From assembly GCA_903928495.1 (NCBI GenBank), contig CAIYQZ010000005.1:1-48386 (forward strand): 48,386 nucleotides of DNA. Direction: 5' to 3'. The position numbers and the translations under genes are program-made. Origin of the DNA: an uncultured bacterium (GTDB taxonomy: Bacteria; Pseudomonadota; Gammaproteobacteria; Burkholderiales; Burkholderiaceae_C). This document shows, one piece after another, positions 9,480-18,062 of the stretch. The first letter of the stretch is position 1, and the number at the start of each line of letters is the position of its first letter. The notes under the pieces are model-generated. The model saw only the letters and a program-made list of their open reading frames with translations, did not search any database and was not told the origin of the DNA.

Positions 9480-10688
9480 TCAGGCAATCACCCCGCCACC
9501 CAGGCACACCTCGCCGTCGTACAACACGGCTGACTGGCCCGGCGTGACGGCCCACTGCGGGTCGTCAAACACCAGTTGAATAGCACCCGGGTCGCGCACT
9601 TCGGTCAGCGGGCCGCCGTTGGGTGCGGCCTGCAGCAGGCAAGGCGCATCGGCCTGGCGGTAACGGGTTTTGGCGGCCAGGCGGCGGGGTTTGGACAGGT
9701 CTGGCGCGATGCCCGCAGCCCAGCTCAGGTCTTGCGCCACCAGCTCGCTGCTTTGCAGCCACGGGTGGTCGTGCCCCTGCACCACCCACAAGGTGTTGGT
9801 TTTGCGGTCTTTGCGCGCCACAAACCAGGGGTGGTGCTCGCCCACGCCGCGCAGGCCCTGGCTTTGCACGGCCTTCAACTCGACACCGCGTGCCTTCACT
9901 CCGCCAATGCCCAGCCCCTGGCGCTGGCCCAGGGTGTAAAAGCTCAGCCCCACATGCTGGCCCAGCACACGGCCTTCTGCGTTCTTGATGGGGCCGGGTT
10001 CGTGCGCGATGTAGCGGTTCAAAAAGTCGCGGAAAGGCCGCTCGCCAATGAAGCAAATGCCGGTGGAGTCTTTCTTTTTGGCGTTGGGCAGGCCGATCTC
10101 GGCGGCAATGCGCCGCACCTCGGTTTTGTGCAGCTCGCCCACCGGGAACAGGGTTTTGGCCAGTTGGGGCTGCGTCAGGCGGTGCAGAAAGTAGCTTTGG
10201 TCTTTGCTGGGGTCTAACCCTTTGAGCAACTCGAAGCGGCCATCGCCCAGCTGCGCGGTTTCCACTGGCAGGAGGCTGCCATCGGCCCCCACACAGCGCA
10301 CGCGGGCGTAGTGCCCGGTGGCAATTTTGTCGGCCCCACGGGCAAAGGCGTGGTCCAGAAACGCCTTGAACTTGATTTCGGCGTTGCACAGGATGTCTGG
10401 GTTGGGCGTGCGCCCGGCTTGGTACTCGCGCAGGAACTCGGCAAACACCCGGTCTTTGTATTCGGCGGCAAAGTTGACGTGCTCTATCTCGATGCCAATC
10501 ACGTCGGCCACGCTCGCGGCATCGACAAAGTCGATGTTGGACGAGCAGTATTCACTGTTGTCGTCGTCTTCCCAGTTCTTCATGAAGATGCCAATGACTT
10601 CATGCCCCTGCTGTTTCAGCAGGTACGCACTCACGGCCGAATCCACACCTCCGCTGAGGCCCACGACGATTTTTTGCTTGGCTGTCAT
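9480..10688 (-). CDS. mnmA: tRNA-specific 2-thiouridylase
   Basis: This enzyme makes 2-thiouridine at the wobble position of Lys, Glu and Gln tRNAs using sulfur relayed from IscS. The 402-aa protein shows the PP-loop SGGVDS at residues 12-17, the FMKNWEDDD segment, and both catalytic cysteines in their usual contexts ([12 protein letters not shown] and [10 protein letters not shown]). The start MTAKQK is well placed before the PP-loop. In many proteobacteria mnmA is next to nudJ. Here a nudJ-like gene on the same strand lies about 10 kb away (20849-21325), with the tcu block in between. Confidence 0.96.
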   Translation of the reverse strand: MTAKQKIVVGLSGGVDSAVSAYLLKQQGHEVIGIFMKNWEDDDNSEYCSSNIDFVDAASVADVIGIEIEHVNFAAEYKDRVFAEFLREYQAGRTPNPDILCNAEIKFKAFLDHAFARGADKIATGHYARVRCVGADGSLLPVETAQLGDGRFELLKGLDPSKDQSYFLHRLTQPQLAKTLFPVGELHKTEVRRIAAEIGLPNAKKKDSTGICFIGERPFRDFLNRYIAHEPGPIKNAEGRVLGQHVGLSFYTLGQRQGLGIGGVKARGVELKAVQSQGLRGVGEHHPWFVARKDRKTNTLWVVQGHDHPWLQSSELVAQDLSWAAGIAPDLSKPRRLAAKTRYRQADAPCLLQAAPNGGPLTEVRDPGAIQLVFDDPQWAVTPGQSAVLYDGEVCLGGGVIA

Positions 10689-10749
10689 GGGGCGGGATTA
10701 TCCCCAGCAGGGGCCATCCGAGAAACTCTCTCACCAACCCGGCCCGCCG

Positions 10750-10827
10750 AACCAGGCCATAGCGCGATAAAGCCTGTACTCGTTTGTGCTGTCCTTCCTG
10801 CCGGTGGTGGTGTTTGCGCTGTCAGGG
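10750..10827 (+). pseudogene. Remnant of a TauE/SafE permease gene
   Basis: Over 78 nt this stretch aligns without gaps to the coding strand of the intact tauE gene (20100-20852, minus strand), with 63 matches by my count (about 81%). Translated, it reads NQAIAR, a TAA stop, then SLYSFVLSFLPVVVFALSG, against NQANALKNLNSFVLSILSVV in the intact protein. The in-frame stop and abrupt loss of similarity on both sides show a decayed fragment. It lies in the opposite orientation to the intact gene, directly upstream of mnmA. Confidence 0.7.
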
Positions 10828-10987
10828 CGTTTGATGCCCATTGCTACAGAAGCTTCTGTTGGGGGGGGGTGGGCTTTCCCCATGAAGAACTGGAAATTGT
10901 TCGCATAGCATGCGTACGGTACCCCTGGAGGGTATCTAGTCTCTGGCGCAGACCTGCCACTCTTAACCACCGACAGGAAGTTTTGCT
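10828..10987. other. Non-coding stretch upstream of the fccB-like gene
   Basis: No convincing gene. It contains a run of nine G (10861-10869). A tiny frame at 10882-10908 (MKNWKLFA) is not supported by other evidence. The tail is presumably the promoter/leader of the gene starting at 10988, with a weak purine-rich AGGAAG seven to twelve nt before its ATG. Confidence 0.4.
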
Positions 10988-12250
10988 ATGACACACCCCG
11001 TTTCAGCCCGTAGAAGACAGCTCTTGCAAGGTACCGCCCTGGGCATGGCCGCCTTGGCCACTGGCTGTGCCAGTGTCGGTGGATCGACCAAGCCCCGTGT
11101 GGTGGTAGTGGGCGGCGGCTGGGGAGGTCTGGGCACTGTGCGGGCCTTGGTGGAAGGGGGCAAAGTACAGGTCACGCTGGTGGAGCCCAACGAGGCTTTC
11201 ATGTCCTGCCCACTCAGCGCGCACTACATCACTGGCTGGCAGCCTGCATCGGACTTTCAGCGCAGCTATGCCGCCATTGACCGTCTGGACAACGTTCGCC
11301 GTGTGCGAGAGCGAGTGCTGGAAATTGACCGCGTCAAGTCAGAGGTGGTGACGGGCTCACAGCGCCTGGGATACGACTTTCTGGTCTTGTCTCCAGGCAT
11401 TGAGTACATGGAGGAGGCCATAGCGGGTTACGCGCAGGCCCGCGACCAATTGCCAGTGGGGTTCCGCGCGTTTGAACAGGCGGCCGTCAAGCGCGAAGTG
11501 GATGCGTTTTTGACCACAGGCGGCCACTTCATCATCAGCGCGCCCAAGCCACCCTATCGCTGCCCACCCGCGCCCTATGAGCGTGCATTTCTGATTGCCG
11601 AGCAAATGAAAAAGCGCGGCACCAAAGGAAAAATCATCCTGCTGGACGCCAACGCCGGGCCCATGCCCGGCCCCATTGCAAAGCCCATTTTGGGTGCAAT
11701 GAAGTCGCTGTATTCAGCCGAGATCGAATACATGCCCAATGTTGATATCAAAGCTGTGGACATGGGCAAACGCGCCTTGCAGACGAGCGAAGGCGACATT
11801 CCGTTTCAGCACGCGAATCTGGTGCTGCCCATGCGGGCCAATGGCTTGGTTCGGCAGGCCGGTTTGGGTGAGCGCTGGGCGGCTGTGAAGCTTCCCAGCT
11901 TTCAGTCGCAGGCCGATGCCAAGGTGTACATCATTGGCGATGCGCAGGGCTCTCCGCTGCCCAAAAGCGGGCATGTTGCATTCAACGCGGGCAAGCAAGT
12001 GGGTGAAGAGATTTTGGACCGGGTGGCCGGCAAAACGGTGGCAGCTGCCCCCGGCCCTGTCGATTTGCCCCTGGGCATTTGCTGGGCAAACGTGACGCAC
12101 AACACCGCCATCAACATCAACGTGGCGTCCACCGTCGAAGCAGGCCAGGCCCCCAAGCTGAAGTTCTCGGTGGACCCGGAACACAACACGCGTTCGGGCG
12201 CGGGAGCCATGAGCTGGGGCACAGGCATGTGGAAGGCCATGCTGGGCTGA
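10988..12250 (+). CDS. Flavocytochrome c sulfide dehydrogenase flavoprotein (FccB/SoxF-like)
   Basis: An FAD-dependent oxidoreductase of 420 aa. The N-terminus has a twin-arginine motif (RRRQLLQG, from residue 8), then a short hydrophobic stretch ending ATGC at Cys27, so Tat export, possibly as a lipoprotein. The dinucleotide-binding VVVVGGGWGG follows at 38-47. The two redox-active cysteines of FCSD flavoproteins appear to be present: Cys192 in YRCPPAPYERA and Cys365 in GICWANV. The C-terminal part matches the FCSD flavin-binding domain. The expected function is periplasmic oxidation of sulfide or related sulfur compounds, with electrons passed to a c-type cytochrome. No FccA-type cytochrome gene is adjacent, so the electron acceptor is unknown. 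Confidence 0.85.
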   Translation: MTHPVSARRRQLLQGTALGMAALATGCASVGGSTKPRVVVVGGGWGGLGTVRALVEGGKVQVTLVEPNEAFMSCPLSAHYITGWQPASDFQRSYAAIDRLDNVRRVRERVLEIDRVKSEVVTGSQRLGYDFLVLSPGIEYMEEAIAGYAQARDQLPVGFRAFEQAAVKREVDAFLTTGGHFIISAPKPPYRCPPAPYERAFLIAEQMKKRGTKGKIILLDANAGPMPGPIAKPILGAMKSLYSAEIEYMPNVDIKAVDMGKRALQTSEGDIPFQHANLVLPMRANGLVRQAGLGERWAAVKLPSFQSQADAKVYIIGDAQGSPLPKSGHVAFNAGKQVGEEILDRVAGKTVAAAPGPVDLPLGICWANVTHNTAININVASTVEAGQAPKLKFSVDPEHNTRSGAGAMSWGTGMWKAMLG

Positions 12251-12339
12251 GCGTTCGGGCCAACCCGGCGCAGAGCCGGCCGGGGAAGTCCCAACACCCG
12301 TGGCACACAAGCAAAAAATCGTGACGGCACTCAGCGGGG

Positions 12340-12365
12340 GTGTGCCATCATGTTTCCGGGCACAC
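12340..12365. promoter_or_regulatory. Inverted repeat upstream of the LysR gene
   Basis: GTGTGCC (12340-12346) and GGCACAC (12359-12365) form a perfect 7-bp inverted repeat with a 12-nt spacer. It ends 32 nt before the LysR start codon. It could be an operator or autoregulatory site; this is only suggestive. Confidence 0.3.
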
Positions 12366-12397
12366 AAACACAACGGTGCAGACCCCGGAAACGGCAG

Positions 12398-13348
12398 ATG
12401 GAACTGAAGCAATTGCGCTATTTCGTGCGCGTGGTGGAGCTGGGCAGCATGAGCCGCGCAGCGCTGGACTTGGACCTGGCGCAATCGGGCCTGAGCCAAA
12501 TAATCAGCAAACTGGAGGGCGAACTCAGCACCCGGCTGTTGCAACGCAGCCCGCAAGGAGTGACGCCCACCGAGGCGGGAGTGGCGTTTTACCGAGAGGC
12601 CCAACTCACCCTGCGCCATGCCGACCAAGCCATGCGTGCGGCGCAGCAGGCGCGCCTGTCGGGCACGGTCAGCGTTGGGTTGGCCCCCACCACCGCAGCG
12701 GTGCTGGGCGTGCCGCTGATGCGCGCCATGCGCGAGCGCTACCCCGACGTGCGGCTGCACATGGTGGAAAGCCTATCGGGACACCTGGCCGCCATGCTGA
12801 ACGCCCGGCAGCTCGATCTGGCCGTGTTGTTCGACTCGCGCATCCATTCCAGCCAAAGCCTGCAAACCGCGCGCCGCTGGAGCGTGATGCCCTTGTTGGA
12901 GGAAGACCTGTTCTTCATGGCGTCGGCCAACCACACCCGCGCCGATTTTCCCGACACCATGGAGCTCGCCCAGCTGGCCCAAGAGCCGCTGATATTGCCC
13001 ACAGGGCCACACGGCCTGCGCAGCACACTCGACGCAGCATTTGCCCAAGCCAACATCACGCCGCAGGTGGTGCTGGAGATCGACTCGCTGGCCATGCTGA
13101 TGGAAGCGGTGGACGCGGGGCTGGGAGCGACCCTCCAGCCCGGCGCGGCAGTGGCGCGGTTTGCCGACGCGGCCACGCGTTTTCGGCTGGCGCGCATCAC
13201 GGCACCCCATGTCACCCGGCGAAACCTGTTGTGCAGCCTGTCTGACGACGAGCTGCCACCGGCAGCCCTGGCCGCCCGTGTGGTGTTGGCCGACTGCACT
13301 CGCACGCTGGTGCGCCAGGGGCTGTGGTTTGGTGCCACGCCGCTCTAA
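12398..13348 (+). CDS. LysR-family transcriptional regulator
   Basis: A 316-aa regulator with an N-terminal winged helix-turn-helix (MELKQLRYFVRVVELGSMSR..., DNA-reading helix around LSQIISKLEGELSTRLLQR) and a periplasmic-binding-like effector domain from about residue 90. The ATG at 12398 is the canonical LysR start; the upstream ATG at 12350 would add 16 unrelated residues. It is the first gene of a same-strand series with the SDR, Bug protein, tcuA, tcuB and PrpF fusion, and probably controls them in response to a tricarboxylate, as TcuR does in Salmonella. A candidate binding site lies between it and the SDR gene. Confidence 0.9.
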   Translation: MELKQLRYFVRVVELGSMSRAALDLDLAQSGLSQIISKLEGELSTRLLQRSPQGVTPTEAGVAFYREAQLTLRHADQAMRAAQQARLSGTVSVGLAPTTAAVLGVPLMRAMRERYPDVRLHMVESLSGHLAAMLNARQLDLAVLFDSRIHSSQSLQTARRWSVMPLLEEDLFFMASANHTRADFPDTMELAQLAQEPLILPTGPHGLRSTLDAAFAQANITPQVVLEIDSLAMLMEAVDAGLGATLQPGAAVARFADAATRFRLARITAPHVTRRNLLCSLSDDELPPAALAARVVLADCTRTLVRQGLWFGATPL

Positions 13349-13373
13349 CGGAACACCCACGCCAGCCTCTGGC

Positions 13374-13388
13374 ATCACAAAACGTGAT
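13374..13388. promoter_or_regulatory. Candidate LysR-type operator (T-N11-A box)
   Basis: ATCAC-AAAAC-GTGAT is a perfect 5-bp inverted repeat of 15 nt with the T-N11-A spacing typical of LysR regulators. It lies in the gap between the LysR gene and the SDR gene, about 85 nt before the SDR start, where an activator of the downstream operon would bind. Confidence 0.5.
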
Positions 13389-13472
13389 ACCCCCATGCAC
13401 GCCGAGGGCTGCACAGCCCGGTAAGGTCTTTTTACAGTGAACAGGTCATCAATCACTGCCCAAAAGAGCAAC

Positions 13473-14228
13473 ATGGACCTGCAACTCTCAGACAAAACCG
13501 CCCTGGTCACCGGGGGTAGCACCGGCATCGGCCGAGGCATTGCACTGGCATTGGCCGCCGAAGGCGTGCGCGTGGCCATTTCGGCCCGCCGCGTGAACCT
13601 GCTGGAGCAGGTGGCCAAAGAAATCACCGATGCAGGCGGCAAGCCGCCTGTCATCATCGAGTCCGACCTGTACGCCGACGACGCGGCCAAAACCCTGGCT
13701 GCCGCCGCGCTGGCAGGTCTGGGCCGGGTCGACATCCTGGTGAACAACGCAGGTGGCTCGCGCAGCTTCAAGGAGCTGCATGTGGACGAAGAGCGCTGGC
13801 AAGAGGCCATCACGCTCAACTTCCACCGCCCGCGCCAGGTGGCTGATGCGCTGGTGGACCAGATGATCGAGCGCAAGTGGGGCCGCATCATCAACATCAC
13901 CGGCAAAAGCGAACCAGAGCACACCAACGGCGCGTTCTGCGCCAAGGCGGGCATGCACAGCTGGGCCAAGGGCCTGTCACGCATGGTGGGGCAGCACGGC
14001 ATCACCGTGAACTGCGTGCCACCCGGGCGCATTCACTCCGAGCAGATTTTTCGCAACTACACGCCCGAATACCGTCAGTGGCAGTGCGAAAACGAAATTC
14101 CCATGGGCCGCTACGGCGAGCCTGAAGACATGGCCAACCTGGTCACCTTCTTGGCCAGCCCCCGCGCCAGCTACATCACCGGGGCAGTGATTCCGGTGGA
14201 CGGTGGCCTGCGCCGCTACCAGTTCTGA
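13473..14228 (+). CDS. Atypical short-chain dehydrogenase/reductase (SDR)
   Basis: A 251-aa Rossmann protein of the FabG-like SDR family: cofactor motif TGGSTGIG (13-20), NNAG (91-94), and a C-terminal VDGG. The ATG at 13473 was chosen over a GTG at 13437. The catalytic YxxxK motif is not intact: the Lys (158) is present in AKAGMHSW, but the Tyr position (154) is Ala, in GAFCAKAG. The usual catalytic Ser region reads ITGKSEPEHTNG. So it may use another general acid, bind rather than reduce its substrate, or have a different activity. It is the first enzyme gene of the probable tricarboxylate operon; its role there is not known to me. Confidence 0.8.
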   Translation: MDLQLSDKTALVTGGSTGIGRGIALALAAEGVRVAISARRVNLLEQVAKEITDAGGKPPVIIESDLYADDAAKTLAAAALAGLGRVDILVNNAGGSRSFKELHVDEERWQEAITLNFHRPRQVADALVDQMIERKWGRIINITGKSEPEHTNGAFCAKAGMHSWAKGLSRMVGQHGITVNCVPPGRIHSEQIFRNYTPEYRQWQCENEIPMGRYGEPEDMANLVTFLASPRASYITGAVIPVDGGLRRYQF

Positions 14229-14271
14229 GCTTTTGCCGTTTTTTTCACAACCACAACGAGGAGACTTTGCG

Positions 14272-15258
14272 ATGAACCCCACCACCCCCCTGACCCGCCG
14301 CCACACCCTGGCCCTGGCCGGTGCCGCGCTGCTGCCTGCTGCTGCGCAGGCGCAGGCCCCCTGGCCCAGCAAGGCCATCCGGTTCATCGTGCCTTTTGCA
14401 CCTGGCGGCACGTCTGAAATCGTGGCGCGTTCGGTGTCGGCCGAACTCAGCAAACAACTGGGTCAGTCGGTGTATGTGGAAAACAAACCCGGCGCGGCGG
14501 GTGTCATTGCCATGCAAGAGGCGGCAAAAGCTCCGCCCGACGGCCACACGCTCATCCTGGGCCATGTGGGCACGCTGGCCGTGAACCCCTACATGCTGAC
14601 CAACCAGCCCTACGACGTGAATCGGGATTTCATGCCCGTCACGTTGCTGGCCAAGGTACCCAACGTGTTTGTGATCCACCCTGACATCCCGGCCAAAAAC
14701 TTCCAGGAATTCGTGGCCTACGCCAAGAAAAACATCGGCAAGCTGGACTACGGCTCGGCCGGCAACGCCAGCGCCGGGCACCTTGCCATGGAATACCTGA
14801 AGCTGGTCACCGGCATTTCACTCACCCACATTCCCTACCGGGGCACGGGCCCACAGCTGGTGGACCTGCTGGCTGGCCGCACGCACGCCAGCAGCGCGGG
14901 CCTGCCCGCTCTCGGCGCTTACATCCGCTCGGGCAAGCTGCGCGCCATTGCGGTGGGCACACAGCAACGCATTTCGGCCCTGCCCGACGTGCCCACGGTG
15001 GCCGAGATGGGCTTCAAAGACTTTGAAACCTCGCAGTGGTACGGAATGATGGCCCCGGCCGGTACGCCGCCCGAGATCGTCAAGCGATTGCAGGAAGAGT
15101 CGTACAAGGCGCTGAAATCCAGCGCCGTGACCGAGCGCTTTGCCACCGACAACGCTGTGGGCGGCGGCGGCCCAGCCAGCGAATTTGCAGCGTTCATCAA
15201 ACGCGAACAAAGCATCTGGAAAGACATCGTCAAGCGCGCCAACATCACGGCGGCCTGA
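14272..15258 (+). CDS. Tripartite tricarboxylate transporter substrate-binding protein (Bug/TctC family)
   Basis: A periplasmic solute-binding protein of 328 aa. GAGGAG lies 9-14 nt before the ATG at 14272. The signal peptide carries a twin Arg (TRRHTLALAGAALLPAAAQA) and is cut near AQA. The mature protein begins with the family pattern WPSKAIRFIVPFAPGGTSEIVAR, followed by NKPGAAGVIAMQEAAKAPPDGHT. Such proteins deliver carboxylates to TctAB permeases, but no tctA or tctB gene is in the window. The neighbouring tcuAB genes suggest a tricarballylate- or aconitate-like ligand. Confidence 0.9.
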   Translation: MNPTTPLTRRHTLALAGAALLPAAAQAQAPWPSKAIRFIVPFAPGGTSEIVARSVSAELSKQLGQSVYVENKPGAAGVIAMQEAAKAPPDGHTLILGHVGTLAVNPYMLTNQPYDVNRDFMPVTLLAKVPNVFVIHPDIPAKNFQEFVAYAKKNIGKLDYGSAGNASAGHLAMEYLKLVTGISLTHIPYRGTGPQLVDLLAGRTHASSAGLPALGAYIRSGKLRAIAVGTQQRISALPDVPTVAEMGFKDFETSQWYGMMAPAGTPPEIVKRLQEESYKALKSSAVTERFATDNAVGGGGPASEFAAFIKREQSIWKDIVKRANITAA

Positions 15259-15271
15259 CCCACTCAAATTC

Positions 15272-15321
15272 ATAGCTGAAACCGCTTGTCAGACAAGCGG
15301 TAGGGGCTGTTTTTTCTTGAA
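15272..15321 (+). repeat. 50-nt interspersed repeat, copy C
   Basis: ATAGCTGAAACC...GGGGCTGT, a T-tract and CTTGAA: exactly 50 nt, gap-free against the other copies. Its centre is a perfect hairpin, ACCGCTTGTC-A-GACAAGCGGT (15281-15301). AAATTC and GAATTT flanks form short terminal inverted repeats. It fills the gap between the Bug gene and tcuA, ending 4 nt before the tcuA start. Confidence 0.8.
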
Positions 15322-15325
15322 TTTC

Positions 15326-16795
15326 ATGGCACAACATCCGTCTGAACCGTCTGTGGACGTGCTGGTCATCGGCGGCGGCAACGCCGCGCTGTGCGCTGCG
15401 CTCATGGCCCGCGAGGCCGGAGCCAGTGTGTTGGTGCTGGAGTCTGCCCCGCGAGAATGGCGCGGCGGCAACTCGGCCCACACACGCAACCTGCGCTGCA
15501 TGCACGATGCGCCGCAGGACGTGCTGGTCGATGCCTACACGGAAGAAGAGTTTTGGCAAGACCTGCTCAAGGTCACGGGCGGGCTGACCAACGAGCACCT
15601 GGCCCGCCGAGTCATCCGCGACAGCGGCACCTGCCGCCCCTGGATGCGCAGCCACGGCGTGCACTTTCAACCGTCGCTGTCAGGCGCGCTGCACACCGCC
15701 CGCACCAACGCCTTCTTCATGGGCGGCGGCAAGGCGCTGATGAACGCCTACTACCGCAGCGCCGACAAGCTGGGCATCCAAGTGCGCTACCAGTGCACGG
15801 CTGAGCGGATCGACATGGATGGCGACCGGTTCGTGGCCGTACACGTGGCCGTCACACAGCCCAACGGGCAGGTGACGCACGAGCGGATCACGGCCCGCAG
15901 CTGTGTGTTGGCCGCCGGTGGATTTGAGAGCAACCGCGAGTGGCTGCGCGAGGCTTGGGGCCAGAACGAGCGCGGCGAACACCCGGCAGACAATTTTTTG
16001 ATCCGCGGCACCCGCTACAACCAGGGTGTTCTTCTCAAACACCTGCTGGACGACCACGGAGCCGACACCATCGGCGACCCCACGCAGGCCCACATGGTGG
16101 CCATTGACGCGCGCGCGCCGCTGTACGACGGGGGCATTTGCACCCGTATCGACTGTGTGTCACTGGGCGTGGTGGTCAACCGCGAGGCCCGCCGCTTTTA
16201 CGACGAGGGTGAAGACTTCTGGCCCAAGCGCTACGCCATCTGGGGCCGCCTGGTGGCGCAGCAGCCCGGGCAGGTGGGCTATTCCATCATCGACGCCAAG
16301 GCCGTGGGACGTTTCATGCCCCCGGTGTTCCCCGGCGTGAAAGTCGACAGCCTGCCCGAACTGGCCCGCCAACTGGGCCTGGACGTGGACACCTTCATGC
16401 ACACCCTGAACAGCTACAACGCCGCCTGCCACGTGGGCACGTTCGACCACACCGCGCTGGACGACTGCCACACCGAGGGCGTGGCTCCCGCCAAAACCCA
16501 TTGGGCCCGGCCCATCGACACGGCACCGTTCTATGGCTATGCCCTGAAGCCCGGCGTCACCTTCACCTACCTGGGCCTGAAAACCGACGACACAGCTGCC
16601 GTGCACTTTGGTGGCCAGCCCAGCCCCAACCTGTTTGTGGCGGGGGAAATGATGGCGGGCAACGTGCTGGGCAAGGGATACACCGCAGGTGTGGGCATGT
16701 CGATAGGCACCGCGTTTGGGCGCATTGCTGGCACGCAAGCGGCCCACGCCGTCAAGGCCATGCAACAGGCAGGAGGCCAGCATGTCCACGCCTGA
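15326..16795 (+). CDS. tcuA: FAD-dependent tricarballylate dehydrogenase
   Basis: A 489-aa flavoprotein of the fumarate reductase/succinate dehydrogenase-like family. The N-terminal FAD motif [11 protein letters not shown] is at about residues 12-22. The family segments [24 protein letters not shown] and, at the C-terminus, [19 protein letters not shown] match TcuA as known from Salmonella, where it oxidises tricarballylate to cis-aconitate. The ATG at 15326 sits directly after a 50-nt repeat. The last 14 nt overlap the start of tcuB, so the two are translationally coupled, and TcuB is the expected electron acceptor. Confidence 0.88.
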   Translation: MAQHPSEPSVDVLVIGGGNAALCAALMAREAGASVLVLESAPREWRGGNSAHTRNLRCMHDAPQDVLVDAYTEEEFWQDLLKVTGGLTNEHLARRVIRDSGTCRPWMRSHGVHFQPSLSGALHTARTNAFFMGGGKALMNAYYRSADKLGIQVRYQCTAERIDMDGDRFVAVHVAVTQPNGQVTHERITARSCVLAAGGFESNREWLREAWGQNERGEHPADNFLIRGTRYNQGVLLKHLLDDHGADTIGDPTQAHMVAIDARAPLYDGGICTRIDCVSLGVVVNREARRFYDEGEDFWPKRYAIWGRLVAQQPGQVGYSIIDAKAVGRFMPPVFPGVKVDSLPELARQLGLDVDTFMHTLNSYNAACHVGTFDHTALDDCHTEGVAPAKTHWARPIDTAPFYGYALKPGVTFTYLGLKTDDTAAVHFGGQPSPNLFVAGEMMAGNVLGKGYTAGVGMSIGTAFGRIAGTQAAHAVKAMQQAGGQHVHA

Positions 16796-18023
16796 AAAAG
16801 CCCTGTCGCCGCTGGAGGCGCTGACGCGGGACGCCCGCGCCTTGGCCAACGGAGAGGTGGTGCCTGCACCGGCCCTGACCGCCGCCGAGGCCGAGGTGGC
16901 CCGGCAAATGCACATTTGCAACGGCTGCCGCTATTGCGAAGGCTTTTGTGCCGTGTTCCCAGCCATGACGCGGCGGCTGGAATTTGGCAAGGCCGACATC
17001 CACTTCATGGCCAACCTGTGCCACAACTGCGGGGCCTGCCTGCATGCCTGCCAGTACGCACCGCCGCACGAATTTGCCATCAACGTGCCCCAGGCCATGG
17101 CCACCGTGCGCGGCCAGACCTACGCCGACTACGCCTGGCCACCGGCACTGGGTGCGCTGTACCAACGCAACGGCCTCACGCTGAGCGTGGCGCTGGCCGC
17201 AGGGCTGGCGCTGTTCCTGCTGCTGGCACTGGCACTGAACGGCACGCTGTGGGGCACTGCGCCCGGAGCCAACTTTTACAGCGTGTTCCCGCACAACCTG
17301 TTGGTGAGCCTGTTTGCGCCGGTGTTTTTGTTTGCCGCGCTGGCACTCACGCTGGGGGTGCGCCGCTTCTGGCGCGATGTGTCACCCGCCACCAGCGGCC
17401 ATGCGCCGGGCACCGCAGGGCCCGCCACGCCGTCGGCACCGCTGACCGCAGCCGCGACCGAAGAAGCGTTGGGCAACGTGGCCACGCTGAAGTACCTGGA
17501 CGGTGGGCACGGCGAGGGCTGCAACAACGCGGACGACGAGTACACCCACGCCCGCCGCCGCGCCCACCACCTCACGTTCTATGGCTTTTTGCTGTGTTTT
17601 GCCGCCACCAGCGTGGCCACGCTGTACCACTACGTGCTGAACCAAACAGCCCCCTACGCCATGCCCAGCCTGCCCAAGCTGCTGGGCGTGACGGGAGGCG
17701 TGATGCTGGTGCTGGGCACGTTGGGTCTGTTCAAGCTCAAGCTGCAACGCCACCCCCTGCACGGCGACGCGGCGCAAAAGCCCATGGACCTGGGTTTCAT
17801 TGCACTGTTGTTCCTGACCAGCTCCACCGGGCTGGCGCTGTGGCTGGCCGGTGGCACCGCCGCCATGCCCGCCCTGCTGGCGGTGCATCTGGGTGCGGTG
17901 ATGGCGCTGTTTGCCACCTTGCCCTACGGCAAGTTTGCCCATGGCGTGTTCCGCACCGCCGCACTGCTGCGCCACAACGTGGAAAAGCGCCTGCCCAGCG
18001 CATTGGCATTGGGTGACGACTGA
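16782..18023 (+). CDS. tcuB: Tricarballylate utilization protein B (membrane Fe-S electron carrier)
   Basis: TcuB re-oxidises the flavin of TcuA and passes electrons to the quinone pool. AGGAGG lies 5 nt before the ATG at 16782, inside the end of tcuA. The 413-aa protein has two 4Fe-4S binding motifs, Cys46-49-52-56 ([11 protein letters not shown]) and Cys80-83-86-90 ([11 protein letters not shown]). Several hydrophobic segments follow from about residue 135 ([19 protein letters not shown] and others), with histidines such as those in HHLTFYGF that could bind heme. It is somewhat longer than the Salmonella protein, with a Pro/Ala-rich loop near residues 205-225. Confidence 0.88.
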   Translation: MSTPEKALSPLEALTRDARALANGEVVPAPALTAAEAEVARQMHICNGCRYCEGFCAVFPAMTRRLEFGKADIHFMANLCHNCGACLHACQYAPPHEFAINVPQAMATVRGQTYADYAWPPALGALYQRNGLTLSVALAAGLALFLLLALALNGTLWGTAPGANFYSVFPHNLLVSLFAPVFLFAALALTLGVRRFWRDVSPATSGHAPGTAGPATPSAPLTAAATEEALGNVATLKYLDGGHGEGCNNADDEYTHARRRAHHLTFYGFLLCFAATSVATLYHYVLNQTAPYAMPSLPKLLGVTGGVMLVLGTLGLFKLKLQRHPLHGDAAQKPMDLGFIALLFLTSSTGLALWLAGGTAAMPALLAVHLGAVMALFATLPYGKFAHGVFRTAALLRHNVEKRLPSALALGDD

Positions 18024-18062
18024 CCCTGCGACCAACGCTCAAGTCTTTTTGAAAGCCCGGCC

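Noticed and set aside
10882-10908. Mini frame MKNWKLFA upstream of the fccB-like gene, considered as a leader peptide or truncated fccA start
   Set aside because: Only eight codons, no ribosome-binding site and no continuation in any frame.
10731-10970. Minus-strand 79-codon frame in the mnmA-fccB gap
   Set aside because: It is antisense to the TauE remnant and has no family resemblance; the plus-strand reading explains the sequence better.
18024-18062. Possible additional 50-nt repeat copy or terminator between tcuB and the fusion gene
   Set aside because: Only a short AACGCTCAAG...TTTTTGAA resemblance, without the shared blocks or the 50-nt spacing.
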